Translations under genes and position numbers: made by a program
NCBI GenBank assembly: GCA_027442615.1
Contig: DAIBBI010000041.1
Coordinates: 1-64,000, forward strand
Length of the DNA: 64,000 bases
Reading direction: 5' to 3'
Origin: JAJZRV01 sp027442615
GTDB taxonomy: Bacteria > Pseudomonadota > Gammaproteobacteria > Burkholderiales > Ferrovaceae
Notes under the pieces: generated by a model
The model's database searches: none
The model's input: the letters and a program-made list of their open reading frames with translations, nothing else
What the model was told of the DNA's origin: nothing
Shown: piece after piece, positions 51,014-59,609 of the stretch
Layout: every line of letters starts with the position of its first letter
Position numbering within the stretch: the stretch's first letter is position 1

Positions 51014-51514
51014 ATGAACCTATTTCCGCGCCGTCGCATCCTCTACATTCTGGGTTTTCTCATCGCCACCGGCCTCATCGGCTTTGCGCTTTATCTGCAG
51101 CACGCGCTGGGTGAAGACCCGTGTCCCCTGTGCATTTTCCAGCGCATCTTCATGATCGGACTGGGTGTGATTTTTCTCTTTGCGGCACTGCATAACCCGG
51201 GGGACCTCGGCGTCCGCATCTATGCCGTATTGCTGGTACTCACTGCCGGCACGGGTGCGGCCATCGCGGCACGTCAGGTCTGGCTGCAGCACCTGCCGCC
51301 AGACCAGGTGCCTGCTTGCGGTCCGGGGCTTTCCTACATCCTGCAAGCCCACCCCTTTCTGAAAGCCCTTGAAGTGGTGCTGAAGGGTTCCGGCGAATGC
51401 GCTGCCGTGGGCTGGACCTTTTTGACGCTCTCCATCCCCCAGTGGACCCTGATGTGGTTCATAGCCCTGGGGTTGGTCGGAGTCGTCCAGATTTACAATC
51501 GCCGCTCATCATGA
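51014..51514 (+). CDS. dsbB: Disulfide bond formation protein B
   Basis: A 166-residue inner-membrane quinone reductase that reoxidises DsbA. It has four TM helices, the first periplasmic Cys pair CPLC (C37, C40), and a second loop with two Cys (PACGPG and GSGECAAVG). The ATG at 51014 fits the first TM, and upstream open frame lies in the repeat. The stop overlaps the glyQ start by 4 nt. A dsbC gene is also in this window (56564-57277), so the oxidative and isomerase branches are both represented. Confidence 0.93.
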   Translation: MNLFPRRRILYILGFLIATGLIGFALYLQHALGEDPCPLCIFQRIFMIGLGVIFLFAALHNPGDLGVRIYAVLLVLTAGTGAAIAARQVWLQHLPPDQVPACGPGLSYILQAHPFLKALEVVLKGSGECAAVGWTFLTLSIPQWTLMWFIALGLVGVVQIYNRRSS

Positions 51515-52398
51515 TCACTTTTCAGGAAATCATCCTGCGCCTGCAGCGCTACTGGAGCAACCAGGGCTGTGCGCTCCTGCAGCCCTTTGACATGGAGGTG
51601 GGTGCAGGGACCTCGCACACCGCCACCTTTCTGCGCGCACTCGGGCCCGAACCCTGGCGTGCGGCTTACGTGCAGCCATCGCGCCGCCCCAAAGACGGCC
51701 GCTATGGCGACAATCCCAACCGCCTGCAGCATTACTATCAGTTTCAGGTGGTCTTGAAACCCTCGCCTGATGCCATCCAGGAGCTCTACCTGGGCTCGCT
51801 TGCAGCGCTGGGCATCGACCCTACCCAAAACGACATCCGCTTCGTTGAAGATGATTGGGAAAATCCCACGCTGGGCGCCTGGGGCCTGGGCTGGGAAGTA
51901 TGGCTCAACGGCATGGAAGTCACCCAGTTCACCTACTTTCAGGAAGTGGGCGGCATCGTGTGCAAGCCCGTACTGGGCGAGATCACCTACGGCATCGAGC
52001 GCCTTGCCATGTTCCTGCAGGGCTGCGACAACATTTTTGATCTGGTGTGGACGCCAGGCATCAGCTATGGCGACGTGTACCATCAAAACGAAGTGGAGCA
52101 ATCGCGCTACAACTTCGAGTACAGCAACACCGAATGGCTGTTCCGCCAGTTTTCCGGATTCGAGTCGGAAGCAGGGCGCCTCATCGACGCGGGACTGCCC
52201 CTGCCGGGATACGAGATGGTTCTGAAATGCTCCCACACCTTTAACCTGCTGGACGCGCGCGGTGCCATCTCGGTGACCGAGCGCGCAGCTTACATCGGGC
52301 GCATCCGCGCGCTCGCCCGCAAGGTGGCGCAGGCTTATTTCGAATCACGCGAGTCGCTGGGCTTTCCCATGCTGGCCCGTTCCGAAGGAGCCCGCTGA
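51511..52398 (+). CDS. glyQ: Glycyl-tRNA synthetase alpha subunit
   Basis: A 295-residue catalytic subunit of the bacterial heterotetrameric glycyl-tRNA synthetase. MITFQEIILRLQRYWSNQGCALLQPFDMEVGAGTSHTATFLRALGPEPW is the conserved start (quoted in pieces: QGCALLQPFD and EVGAGTSHTATF), with QPSRRPKDGRYG and GYEMVLKCSHTFNLLDARG downstream. ATG 51511 overlaps the dsbB stop, and its own stop overlaps glyS by one base (TGATG). Confidence 0.97.
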   Translation: MITFQEIILRLQRYWSNQGCALLQPFDMEVGAGTSHTATFLRALGPEPWRAAYVQPSRRPKDGRYGDNPNRLQHYYQFQVVLKPSPDAIQELYLGSLAALGIDPTQNDIRFVEDDWENPTLGAWGLGWEVWLNGMEVTQFTYFQEVGGIVCKPVLGEITYGIERLAMFLQGCDNIFDLVWTPGISYGDVYHQNEVEQSRYNFEYSNTEWLFRQFSGFESEAGRLIDAGLPLPGYEMVLKCSHTFNLLDARGAISVTERAAYIGRIRALARKVAQAYFESRESLGFPMLARSEGAR

Positions 52399-54479
52399 TG
52401 AGAGACACCCTGCTCATCGAGCTCCTCACCGAAGAACTCCCCCCGAAACTGCTGGAGCGCATCGGCGCCGCTTTTCGTGGCAGCATCTGTGATGCCCTGA
52501 TTGCCCAGGACTTCGCGCCCGCCGACACCCTGGTGGAAGGCTATGCCTCGCCGCGGCGGCTGGCGCTCACCGTGGCCGACGTGACGGAGCGGCAGCCCGA
52601 TCGCACCGTCACCCGCAAGGGCCCCGCGCGGGCTGCGGGCTTTACCGCGGAAGGCACGCCAACGCCGGCACTCGCCGGATTTGCGCGTTCCTGCGGTGTT
52701 GCCGTGGAGCAGCTACAAACCGCCCAGGATCCCAAGGGCCAGGACATCTTCGTTTTCCATTCAACGCAGCCCGGCAAGACCCTGGCTGAAGCCCTGCCGG
52801 GGATACTGAATGAGGCGCTGCCGCGCCTGCCGGTGGCCAAGGTCATGCGCTGGGGGGCGGGTGACGCGCAGTTCGTGCGGCCAGTGCATGGCCTCGTGGT
52901 GCTGCATGGAAGCAGTGTGTTGCCCGTGGAAACCATGGGACTTGCAGCCGGCAACAGCACGCGCGGCCACCGCTTTTTGAGCAGCGGCGCCGTGGTCATT
53001 CCCCATGCCGATCAGTATGCCGCCACACTGGAGCGCGAAGGCCGGGTGCTGGCCTCCTTTGCCGTGCGCCGCAGCCGCATCGAGGCGGCGTTGCGCGCTG
53101 CCGCAGGAGAAGCCAGGGTGCTGGCAGGCCCGGGCCTGCTGGACGAAGTGACGGCTCTCGTGGAATGGCCCGCCGTCTATGCCGGCACCTTCAGCCCCGA
53201 ATTCCTCGCCGTGCCCCAGGAATGCCTTATTCTCTCCATGCAGCAGCACCAGAAGTATTTTCCCTTGGGGGACCATGACGGCAAACTGCTGCCGCGTTTT
53301 CTCGTAGTGAGCAACCTCGAGACGGCCACCCCGCAATCCATCATCCACGGCAACGAGCGCGTGCTGCGCGCACGCCTGTCGGATGCCCGCTTCTTCTTCG
53401 AGCAGGACCGCAAGACGCTGCTCTCCGATCGCATCCCGCGCCTGGAAGAGGTGGTCTATCACCACCAGCTGGGCAGCATGCTCACCCGCGTGCATCGCCT
53501 TGAATCGCTCGCCGGCACCATTGCATCGTTGCTGGATGTCGAGGTGGCTGCGGCTAGACGCGCAGCCGCCCTGATGAAGGCGGATCTCCTCACCGACATG
53601 GTGGGTGAATTCCCTGAGCTGCAGGGCCTGATGGGCCGCTATTACGCCCTGCACGATGGCGAGACTGCTGCGGTGGCCGAAGCCATCGAAGCCCATTACC
53701 ACCCGCGCTTTGCCCAGGACAGCCTGCCTGAAACGCCCCTGGGCGCCTGTGTCGCACTTGCCGACAAACTGGACACGCTGGCCGGCATTTACGGCATTGG
53801 CCTGATCCCCACCGGCGACCGCGACCCCTTTGCGCTGCGCCGCGCGGCCCTCGGTGTCATCCGCATCCTGATCGAATCGAACCTGCCGCTGGAGCTGCCC
53901 CAGTTGCTGCAGCATGCTGTGGACGGCTTTGCCGGAAACACGCTTGCCGCCACCACCGTTGCGGATTTGAACGGCTTCATCCTGGAGCGCCTGCGCGGGT
54001 ACCTGAGAGATCGCGAATACAGCGTCGAGGAAGTCGAATCGGTGGTGAGCCAATCTCCCGGGCGCCTGGACCGCGTGTTGCTGCGGCTCAATGCCGTGCG
54101 CGTTTTCCGTTCGCTCCCTGAAGCCGGAAGCCTTGCCGCTGCCGACAAGCGCATCCGCAACATCCTCAAAAAATCCGCGCCGGCGAATGGTGCAGGACTG
54201 CCGACGCTCCAGAACGAACTTCTGGTGGACCCGGCCGAAAAGGCGCTCCATGCCGCCCTGCTCTCCTGCGAGCCCGTGGTGGATGATCATCTGGTGCAAC
54301 TGGACTACGCTGCGGCCCTGCGCCATCTGGCTCAACTGCGCACCCCTGTGGACACCTTCTTCACCGAAGTGATGGTAAACGCCGAAGATGCCAGACTGCG
54401 CGCCAATCGCCTGGCTCTCCTCATTCGCCTGGGGCAGCTCATGAACCAGGTGGCCGACCTGTCGCGGCTGGGGGGCTGA
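52398..54479 (+). CDS. glyS: Glycyl-tRNA synthetase beta subunit
   Basis: A 693-residue tRNA-binding subunit that works with GlyQ. The beginning (DTLLIELLTEELPPKLLE), the ALPRLPVAKVMRWG segment, the QQHQKYFPL motif and the C-terminal FFTEVMVNAEDARLRANRLALL block are diagnostic. Length is normal for the family. It starts one base inside the glyQ stop. gmhB follows 4 nt downstream. Confidence 0.97.
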   Translation: MRDTLLIELLTEELPPKLLERIGAAFRGSICDALIAQDFAPADTLVEGYASPRRLALTVADVTERQPDRTVTRKGPARAAGFTAEGTPTPALAGFARSCGVAVEQLQTAQDPKGQDIFVFHSTQPGKTLAEALPGILNEALPRLPVAKVMRWGAGDAQFVRPVHGLVVLHGSSVLPVETMGLAAGNSTRGHRFLSSGAVVIPHADQYAATLEREGRVLASFAVRRSRIEAALRAAAGEARVLAGPGLLDEVTALVEWPAVYAGTFSPEFLAVPQECLILSMQQHQKYFPLGDHDGKLLPRFLVVSNLETATPQSIIHGNERVLRARLSDARFFFEQDRKTLLSDRIPRLEEVVYHHQLGSMLTRVHRLESLAGTIASLLDVEVAAARRAAALMKADLLTDMVGEFPELQGLMGRYYALHDGETAAVAEAIEAHYHPRFAQDSLPETPLGACVALADKLDTLAGIYGIGLIPTGDRDPFALRRAALGVIRILIESNLPLELPQLLQHAVDGFAGNTLAATTVADLNGFILERLRGYLRDREYSVEEVESVVSQSPGRLDRVLLRLNAVRVFRSLPEAGSLAAADKRIRNILKKSAPANGAGLPTLQNELLVDPAEKALHAALLSCEPVVDDHLVQLDYAAALRHLAQLRTPVDTFFTEVMVNAEDARLRANRLALLIRLGQLMNQVADLSRLGG

Positions 54480-54483
54480 CCTC

Positions 54484-55026
54484 ATGAAGCTGGTGATCCT
54501 GGATCGGGATGGCGTCATCAATTTCGACAGCGAGCGCTACATCAAGTCGCCCGATGAATGGAAACCCATTCCCGGCAGCGTGGAGGCCATTTCACACCTG
54601 AACCAGGCAGGTTACCGCGTGGTGGTGGCCACCAATCAGTCGGGAGTGGCCCGCGGCCTCTTTGACATGGCCACCCTCAACGCCATCCATCAGAAGATGA
54701 TGGATACCCTGGCGCAGCAGGGCGCATCGCTTGATGCCATTTTCTTCTGTCCCCATGCCAACGAGGCGCGCTGCAATTGCCGCAAGCCGGGTACCGGCAT
54801 GTTTGAGGAAATCCGGCAGCGCTACAACATTCCGCTCGCCCACGTGCCCGCCATCGGCGACTCGCTGCGCGACCTCACTGCGGCCTCTGAGGCAGGTGCA
54901 CAGCCCATGCTGGTGCTGACCGGCAAGGGCCAGAAAACCCGTGAGGCGGGCAACCTGCCCGAGGGCACCCGGGTCTTTGCCGATCTTGCCGAAGCCGCGC
55001 GCAGCATCATCGGAAACCGCCCATGA
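54484..55026 (+). CDS. gmhB: D-glycero-beta-D-manno-heptose-1,7-bisphosphate 7-phosphatase
   Basis: A 180-residue HAD-family phosphatase in ADP-heptose synthesis for lipopolysaccharide core. The nucleophile motif is LDRDGVINFD (D7, D9), the second motif is VATNQSG, a zinc-binding loop CPHANEARCNCRKP is characteristic of GmhB, and the acidic motif is IGDSLRDL. It overlaps the acyltransferase/metallopeptidase fusion by 4 nt. Confidence 0.93.
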   Translation: MKLVILDRDGVINFDSERYIKSPDEWKPIPGSVEAISHLNQAGYRVVVATNQSGVARGLFDMATLNAIHQKMMDTLAQQGASLDAIFFCPHANEARCNCRKPGTGMFEEIRQRYNIPLAHVPAIGDSLRDLTAASEAGAQPMLVLTGKGQKTREAGNLPEGTRVFADLAEAARSIIGNRP

Positions 55027-56486
55027 CCGCGTTGCGCGCGCTGCTCTTTTTCTGCTGCCAGGCCCTCTCCACCCCGGTGTTTGTCATGCTGATGATGCTC
55101 TCCGTACCCGTCTGGAGGGCAGGACCGCGCTATTTTTCTGGTGCATGGTGCCGCCTCATGATCCGCCTGGGCACCCTGCTGCTGGGCGTGCGCTACACCG
55201 TCACCGGATGGGAGCACGTGCCCGAGGGACCATGTGTCGTGCTGGTGAAACACCAGTCGCAGTGGGAGACCATGTTTTTTCCGGCGTTTTTTCCACCGCA
55301 TTGTTTTGTGCTCAAGCAGGAGATCCTGGCCATTCCGTTTTTTGGCTGGGGCATGCGTCTGCTCGACCCCATCGCCATTGATCGCGAGCAGCGCCGCGAG
55401 GCCTTTCAGCAGGTGCAAGCCCAGGGCATGGCACGCCTCAAGGCAGGGCTAAAGGTCATCATTTTTCCAGAAGGCACACGCGTGCCTTCGGGCTTTCGCG
55501 CGCGCTATGCGCCAGGCGGCGGGCTGCTTGCCGCGGCGGCCGGCGTGCCGGTCCTGCCCATGGCGCACAACGCCGGAGAGTACTGGAAGAAGGGCCTGCT
55601 CACCAAGCATCCGGGCACCATCACCGTGCGCATCGGCGCCCCCATTTCCACCGTGGGCCGCGATGGCACGGAGGTGACGCGCGAAGTGGAGGAATGGATC
55701 GAGCGTCAGATGGAAGATCTCACTGGACGGATCGCCAGACCCTACAACCGCAAGGGAGCAGCCGTAGCGGCCCTCACCTCGCGCCCGCCGCGCCGCCACC
55801 GCCTGCGCATCGGCAGCGAAGACCTGCAGTACAGCGTGGCGCGCCGTGCGCGCCGGCGCAGCATCGGCCTGTTGGTGGACCATACCGGGCTGACCGTGGC
55901 CATTCCGCCCTGGGTCTCCATCGGTTCTGTGGAACAGGCCATACGGGATCAATGGCCCTGGGTCCAGAAAAAACTGCAGCACTGGAAAGAGCGCGCCGTA
56001 CCCGAGGCCCCGCAGTTTCGCGACGGCGAATCCCTGCCCTGGCTGGGCGGCACGCGCACCCTGCGATATGCCTCAACGCAGCTCTCCCTCCTGCCTGAGG
56101 ATGAGGGGGTGATCGAAGTGGATCCCAACCTGGGACCGGTGAAGTTTTTGGTGCAGGACTGGTACCGTGCCCAGGCGCTGCCCCTGCTGCAGGCGCGCGT
56201 CTCGGTGTTTGCAGAAAAACTTGGCGTACCCACCCCGCCCGTGCGCCTGTCCAACGCCCTGGGGCGCTGGGGCAGTTGCAACGAGCGCGGCGAAATTCGC
56301 TTGAACTGGCGCCTGATCAAGGCTTCTGCCGCGGAAATCGATTATGTGGTGGCCCATGAAGTGGCCCACCTCAAACACCTCAACCACAGCCAGGATTTCT
56401 GGCAGACGGTGGGGCAACTCTATCCCGGGTTCGAGCAGGCAAGCGCCATGCTCGACCGCAACGACCCGCTCTACCGCCGCTTCTGA
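55023..56486 (+). CDS. Fusion: 1-acylglycerol-3-phosphate acyltransferase + YgjP-type metallopeptidase
   Basis: A continuous 487-residue frame joining two enzymes. Residues about 1-240 form a PlsC-type acyltransferase with an N-terminal TM helix, an HQSQWE motif in place of HX4D, and FPEGTRVPSG. Residues about 262-487 form a YgjP/DUF45 metalloprotease: the GRWGSCNERGEIRLNWRL block, the zinc site HEVAH (445-449) and the third ligand H455 before FW. In related bacteria the two are usually neighbouring separate genes, so this is either a genuine fusion or an intergenic deletion. A Gly/Ala/Arg-rich linker connects the halves. The start overlaps gmhB by 4 nt. Confidence 0.9.
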   Translation: MTALRALLFFCCQALSTPVFVMLMMLSVPVWRAGPRYFSGAWCRLMIRLGTLLLGVRYTVTGWEHVPEGPCVVLVKHQSQWETMFFPAFFPPHCFVLKQEILAIPFFGWGMRLLDPIAIDREQRREAFQQVQAQGMARLKAGLKVIIFPEGTRVPSGFRARYAPGGGLLAAAAGVPVLPMAHNAGEYWKKGLLTKHPGTITVRIGAPISTVGRDGTEVTREVEEWIERQMEDLTGRIARPYNRKGAAVAALTSRPPRRHRLRIGSEDLQYSVARRARRRSIGLLVDHTGLTVAIPPWVSIGSVEQAIRDQWPWVQKKLQHWKERAVPEAPQFRDGESLPWLGGTRTLRYASTQLSLLPEDEGVIEVDPNLGPVKFLVQDWYRAQALPLLQARVSVFAEKLGVPTPPVRLSNALGRWGSCNERGEIRLNWRLIKASAAEIDYVVAHEVAHLKHLNHSQDFWQTVGQLYPGFEQASAMLDRNDPLYRRF

Positions 56487-56490
56487 ATCG

Positions 56491-56557
56491 GGGACAGACC
56501 TCAAAACAGGGGACAGACCTCAAATTGAGGTCTGTCCCCTGTTTTGAGGTCTGTCCC
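56491..56557. repeat. 67-nt perfect palindrome made of nested repeat-family units
   Basis: Arms of 33 nt (56491-56523 and 56525-56557) are perfectly complementary around a single central A. Each arm contains two copies of the GGGACAGACCTCAA unit separated by AACAG. It lies between the converging PlsC-M48 fusion and dsbC genes and fills almost the whole gap. It could fold into a very long hairpin in transcripts from either side. Confidence 0.93.
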
Positions 56558-56563
56558 ACGCCC

Positions 56564-57277
56564 CTAATGCGCCCCCAGGGCCTTATCCAGATCGTCCCTG
56601 GCCATCACCCCCGGCACCACCTGGCCATCTGCAAAGATCAGGGTGGGTGTGCCGTTGATGCGGTACTTGGCTCCCAGAGCCTGGATGGTCTCGAGTGGGT
56701 TGGCGCAATCCTTCTGTGCAGGCATCACGTTGTGCAGGAGATAGTTGTCCCAGGTTTTCTGACGGTCCGCCGAGCACCATATCCAGCGCGACCGATCGGG
56801 TGCTTGCGGATGCAGTGAGGCGATGGGATAGACGAAGGTGTAGATGGTCACGTCCGTGATGCCCGTAAGTTCCTTTTCCAGCTTGCGGCAATAAGGGCAA
56901 TCGGGGTCGGAGAACACCACGAGTTTGCGCTTGCCGTTGCCCTTGACCTTCTTCATGGCCAATTCCAGCGGCAGGGTTTCCGGCTTGATGGCGCCCAGCA
57001 CCTTCATGCGCGCCTCAGTGATGTTTTTAAGGGTTTTGGCATCCAGGATATCGCCTGCGATCAGCACAGTGACGCCTTCATCGGTGTAGAGAATCTGCCG
57101 GTCCTGGGTATAGATTTCATATAACCCCAGAATGTTGGCGGGTGCCACGCTCTGCACCTGGCCCGCAAGGCGCGGCACGCGGGTTTCCAGCAGTTTGCGC
57201 ACCGCGTCAGCATCGGCCAGTGCCAGTTGCGATACCAGCGCACAGGCGCCCCAGAATAGCCACTTCAAAGTTTTCAT
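56564..57277 (-). CDS. dsbC: Thiol:disulfide interchange protein DsbC
   Basis: A 237-residue periplasmic disulfide isomerase/thioredoxin-fold protein with a signal peptide (cleavage near ALA-DADA, about residue 21). An N-terminal dimerisation domain (about 22-85) and the active-site CPYC (C127, C130) in VVFSDPDCPYCRKLE identify it. The cis-Pro loop is in INGTPTLIFADG. ATG 57277 overlaps the stop of the ubi gene upstream by 4 nt. It needs DsbD to stay reduced; no dsbD is in this window. Confidence 0.93.
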   Translation of the reverse strand: MKTLKWLFWGACALVSQLALADADAVRKLLETRVPRLAGQVQSVAPANILGLYEIYTQDRQILYTDEGVTVLIAGDILDAKTLKNITEARMKVLGAIKPETLPLELAMKKVKGNGKRKLVVFSDPDCPYCRKLEKELTGITDVTIYTFVYPIASLHPQAPDRSRWIWCSADRQKTWDNYLLHNVMPAQKDCANPLETIQALGAKYRINGTPTLIFADGQVVPGVMARDDLDKALGAH

Positions 57278-58440
57278 TGGTTTGCGTGTTCCATCAATAG
57301 TCGTTTCAGCCAACCCTGCCGGTTGACCGCATTCATGCCCCAGTTGCGCAGCGGGGACAGCCCCCACAGATCAGTGCTGAACAGGCGAAAAAGCCCATCG
57401 GTGATTGCCTGCATGGCCAGTATGGGCTCTCGTCGGGCCCGCGCATAGCGGCGCAATACCGAAACGTCGCCACAATCGGGACCGGGCCCGCGATGGATCA
57501 GGACGTCGGCCAGCACGGCCGCATCCTGCAACCCCAGGTTCAACCCCTGCCCTGCCATGGGGTGAACGCCATGGGCCGCATCCCCCACCAGCACGAAACG
57601 CGGCGCCGTGAGGCTGTCCACCCGCATCAGGCGAAGCTGAAAGCCTGCAGGGGCCGAGACTTCCTTCAAGTGCCCCACCCCGTAACCCACCACCGCTTGC
57701 AACGCTGCGGTCCGTTCCGCATGCGTCAGGGCAAGCAGGCGTTCGGCATGCTCATCCCGGGCAGACCAGACCAGCGACACATGGTTCCCCGGCAGGGGCA
57801 ACAGGGCCACCACTTCGCCCGGCAAAAACCATTGGCGTGCCACACCCTGATGGGGCACGTCCGTGGCGTAATTGGCCACCACGGCCTTCTGTCCGTAGCT
57901 TTTGAAATGGGCAGCAAGCCCCATGCGCCCACGCAGGCTGGATTGAAGCCCGTCCGCCGCCACCAGAAGGCGCGCGCGAAGCACCCGCCCCCGCTCCAGG
58001 GTGACACGAACATGGTCTTCCTGGGTGAGCACCTCCTGAATCGTCACGGACGCATCGATGAGGTCTGTCCCCACTGCAAGCAATCCTTCCAGCATGGCGC
58101 CGGACTCGGCGATGTACCCCAGCGGGGCATTGCCACCTGCAGGCGGGATGAATTGCAGTTGACCCTGGGCATCGCCCTGCACCGTCATGGCGCTAATGGG
58201 CTCGATGCGTGCGGGGTCCATGCGACCCCAGCCACCCACCGATTCCAGGAGGTCGTGGCTGGCCCGGCTCATGGCATAGATGCGCTGATCAAATCCAGGG
58301 GACGGCTGAAAGCGCGGCAATGGGGCGTGGTCCAGCACGCGCACGCGCACGCCCGCCTGACGCAAGGCCAACCCCAGGGCCACGCCGGTGATGCCAGCCC
58401 CCACGATCAACACATCCAGGATGTCGTCAGCGCGCGCCAT
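57274..58440 (-). CDS. UbiH/UbiF/VisC/COQ6-family FAD monooxygenase
   Basis: A 388-residue flavoprotein hydroxylase for the ubiquinone ring. FAD motifs are LIVGAGITGVALGLALRQAG at the N-terminus, ADGLQSSLR (DG motif), and VGDAAHGVHPMAGQGLNLGLQD. The GDAAH version of the last motif is typical of UbiI/UbiF-like enzymes rather than UbiH. The hydroxylation position (C1, C5 or C6) is undetermined. A repeat-family unit at 58060-58073 is read in frame as part of VGTDLIDA. It follows ubiH by 2 nt. Confidence 0.88.
   Translation of the reverse strand: MARADDILDVLIVGAGITGVALGLALRQAGVRVRVLDHAPLPRFQPSPGFDQRIYAMSRASHDLLESVGGWGRMDPARIEPISAMTVQGDAQGQLQFIPPAGGNAPLGYIAESGAMLEGLLAVGTDLIDASVTIQEVLTQEDHVRVTLERGRVLRARLLVAADGLQSSLRGRMGLAAHFKSYGQKAVVANYATDVPHQGVARQWFLPGEVVALLPLPGNHVSLVWSARDEHAERLLALTHAERTAALQAVVGYGVGHLKEVSAPAGFQLRLMRVDSLTAPRFVLVGDAAHGVHPMAGQGLNLGLQDAAVLADVLIHRGPGPDCGDVSVLRRYARARREPILAMQAITDGLFRLFSTDLWGLSPLRNWGMNAVNRQGWLKRLLMEHANQ
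58060..58073. repeat. Repeat-family unit inside the ubi hydroxylase gene
   Basis: GAGGTCTGTCCCCA embedded in frame. It is short, so chance is not excluded, but the neighbouring genes ubiH and pepP also carry units. Confidence 0.5.
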
Positions 58441-58442
58441 GC

Positions 58443-59609
58443 TCAGCCCCTGGCTGCCACGCCAAACATCATCACCCGCGCCAGGGCGCGGCGCGTGATC
58501 GGCAAGAGACTCATGGCGGTCAAGGCTTGACCCCGCAAGAGGGGCAGCAACGGCAGGCGGTTGGAGAAGCCCGTCACCAGTGCATGGGTGAGGTTGATGC
58601 CCGCACGCCGGTCGCGCGCGCGCGCCGCCACATAGCGGGCCAACATCTCACTGCCCCCCAGTGCGTCCTGTACCACGCCCTGTGCCGCCTGGGTGAGGCC
58701 CGCGGCATCGCGCAAGCCCAGGTTGAAGCCTTGCCCCGCCACCGGATGCATGGTCTGGGCGGCGTTGCCGATGCACACCGCATGAGGGCGCGTGACCTGT
58801 TTCACCACCTTCAGCGTAAGCGGAAACCAGCTGCGCCCGCTCACCTCCAGAAACTGCCCTGCACGATCCCCGAAGTAGTCCTGCAAACGGACCAGAAATT
58901 CTGCTTCGGGGAGCGCAATCAGGGCTTCCACCTCGGCCTGGGTGCCGGTCCACACCAGCGCGTAATGGCGCGCAAAGGGCAGCAGGGCCACAGGACCGGA
59001 CGGGGTAAATCGCTCATAGGCCCGCCCATGATGGGGCTGATCGGTATGCACCTGGGCCACCAGCGCCACCTGGGTGTAGCGCGATTCCTCTGGCGGACCA
59101 AAGGTCGCGGCGGTGAGTTCACGCCCGCCATCGGCGAGTACCGCAAGGCGGGCACGCACGGAAGTTGCCCCCTGGTTCCAGTGGATTTCTGCCTCATGCT
59201 CGCGCGAGGCCACGCGTTCCACGGCAGCACCCGTGACGACTTCGATGGAGGCTGTGGCGAGCGCACGCGAGAGCGCTTCCACCAGTGCGTTGTAACGCAT
59301 CACATAGCCTAACGCCGGCACGCCGGCATCTTCCGCTGTGATGACGGTCTGGCCAAAATGGCCACGCTGGGTGACATGAATATGGTCGATGGGGGTGACC
59401 TCTTGGGCGTCAGGCCAGGCGCCAAGGTCTTCCAGAATCACCTTGCTGCCATAAGCGATGGCGAGCGTGCGCCTGTCATCTGCCAGCATGGAGGCCCGTG
59501 CCTCCAGCACGGTAACGCCATGCCCCGCGCGGGCAAGCCCCAGCGCTGCCGCGGCGCCCACCGGCCCACCACCGACGATGACGACGTCCCTGAGGTCTGT
59601 CCCCATCAT
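58443..59609 (-). CDS. ubiH: 2-octaprenyl-6-methoxyphenol hydroxylase (UbiH)
   Basis: A 388-residue FAD-dependent monooxygenase in ubiquinone synthesis. VVIVGGGPVGAAAALGLARAG binds the ADP of FAD, LADGGRELT is the DG motif, and IGNAAQTMHPVAGQGFNLGLRD is the version characteristic of UbiH. The ATG at 59609 is part of tandem ATGs and overlaps the pepP stop by 4 nt. The codons just after it (GTDL) are read through a repeat-family unit (59591-59604). It follows pepP as in E. coli (pepP-ubiH-ubiI). Confidence 0.92.
   Translation of the reverse strand: MMGTDLRDVVIVGGGPVGAAAALGLARAGHGVTVLEARASMLADDRRTLAIAYGSKVILEDLGAWPDAQEVTPIDHIHVTQRGHFGQTVITAEDAGVPALGYVMRYNALVEALSRALATASIEVVTGAAVERVASREHEAEIHWNQGATSVRARLAVLADGGRELTAATFGPPEESRYTQVALVAQVHTDQPHHGRAYERFTPSGPVALLPFARHYALVWTGTQAEVEALIALPEAEFLVRLQDYFGDRAGQFLEVSGRSWFPLTLKVVKQVTRPHAVCIGNAAQTMHPVAGQGFNLGLRDAAGLTQAAQGVVQDALGGSEMLARYVAARARDRRAGINLTHALVTGFSNRLPLLPLLRGQALTAMSLLPITRRALARVMMFGVAARG
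59591..59604. repeat. Repeat-family unit at the 5' end of ubiH
   Basis: TGAGGTCTGTCCCC covers codons 3-7 of ubiH, right after the tandem start codons, so the N-terminal GTDL residues of UbiH are repeat-derived. Confidence 0.6.

Noticed and set aside
52761..54521. 586-codon minus-strand open frame opposite glyS
   Set aside because: It is antisense to GlyS, whose motifs are unmistakable. The composition is typical of a mirror frame.
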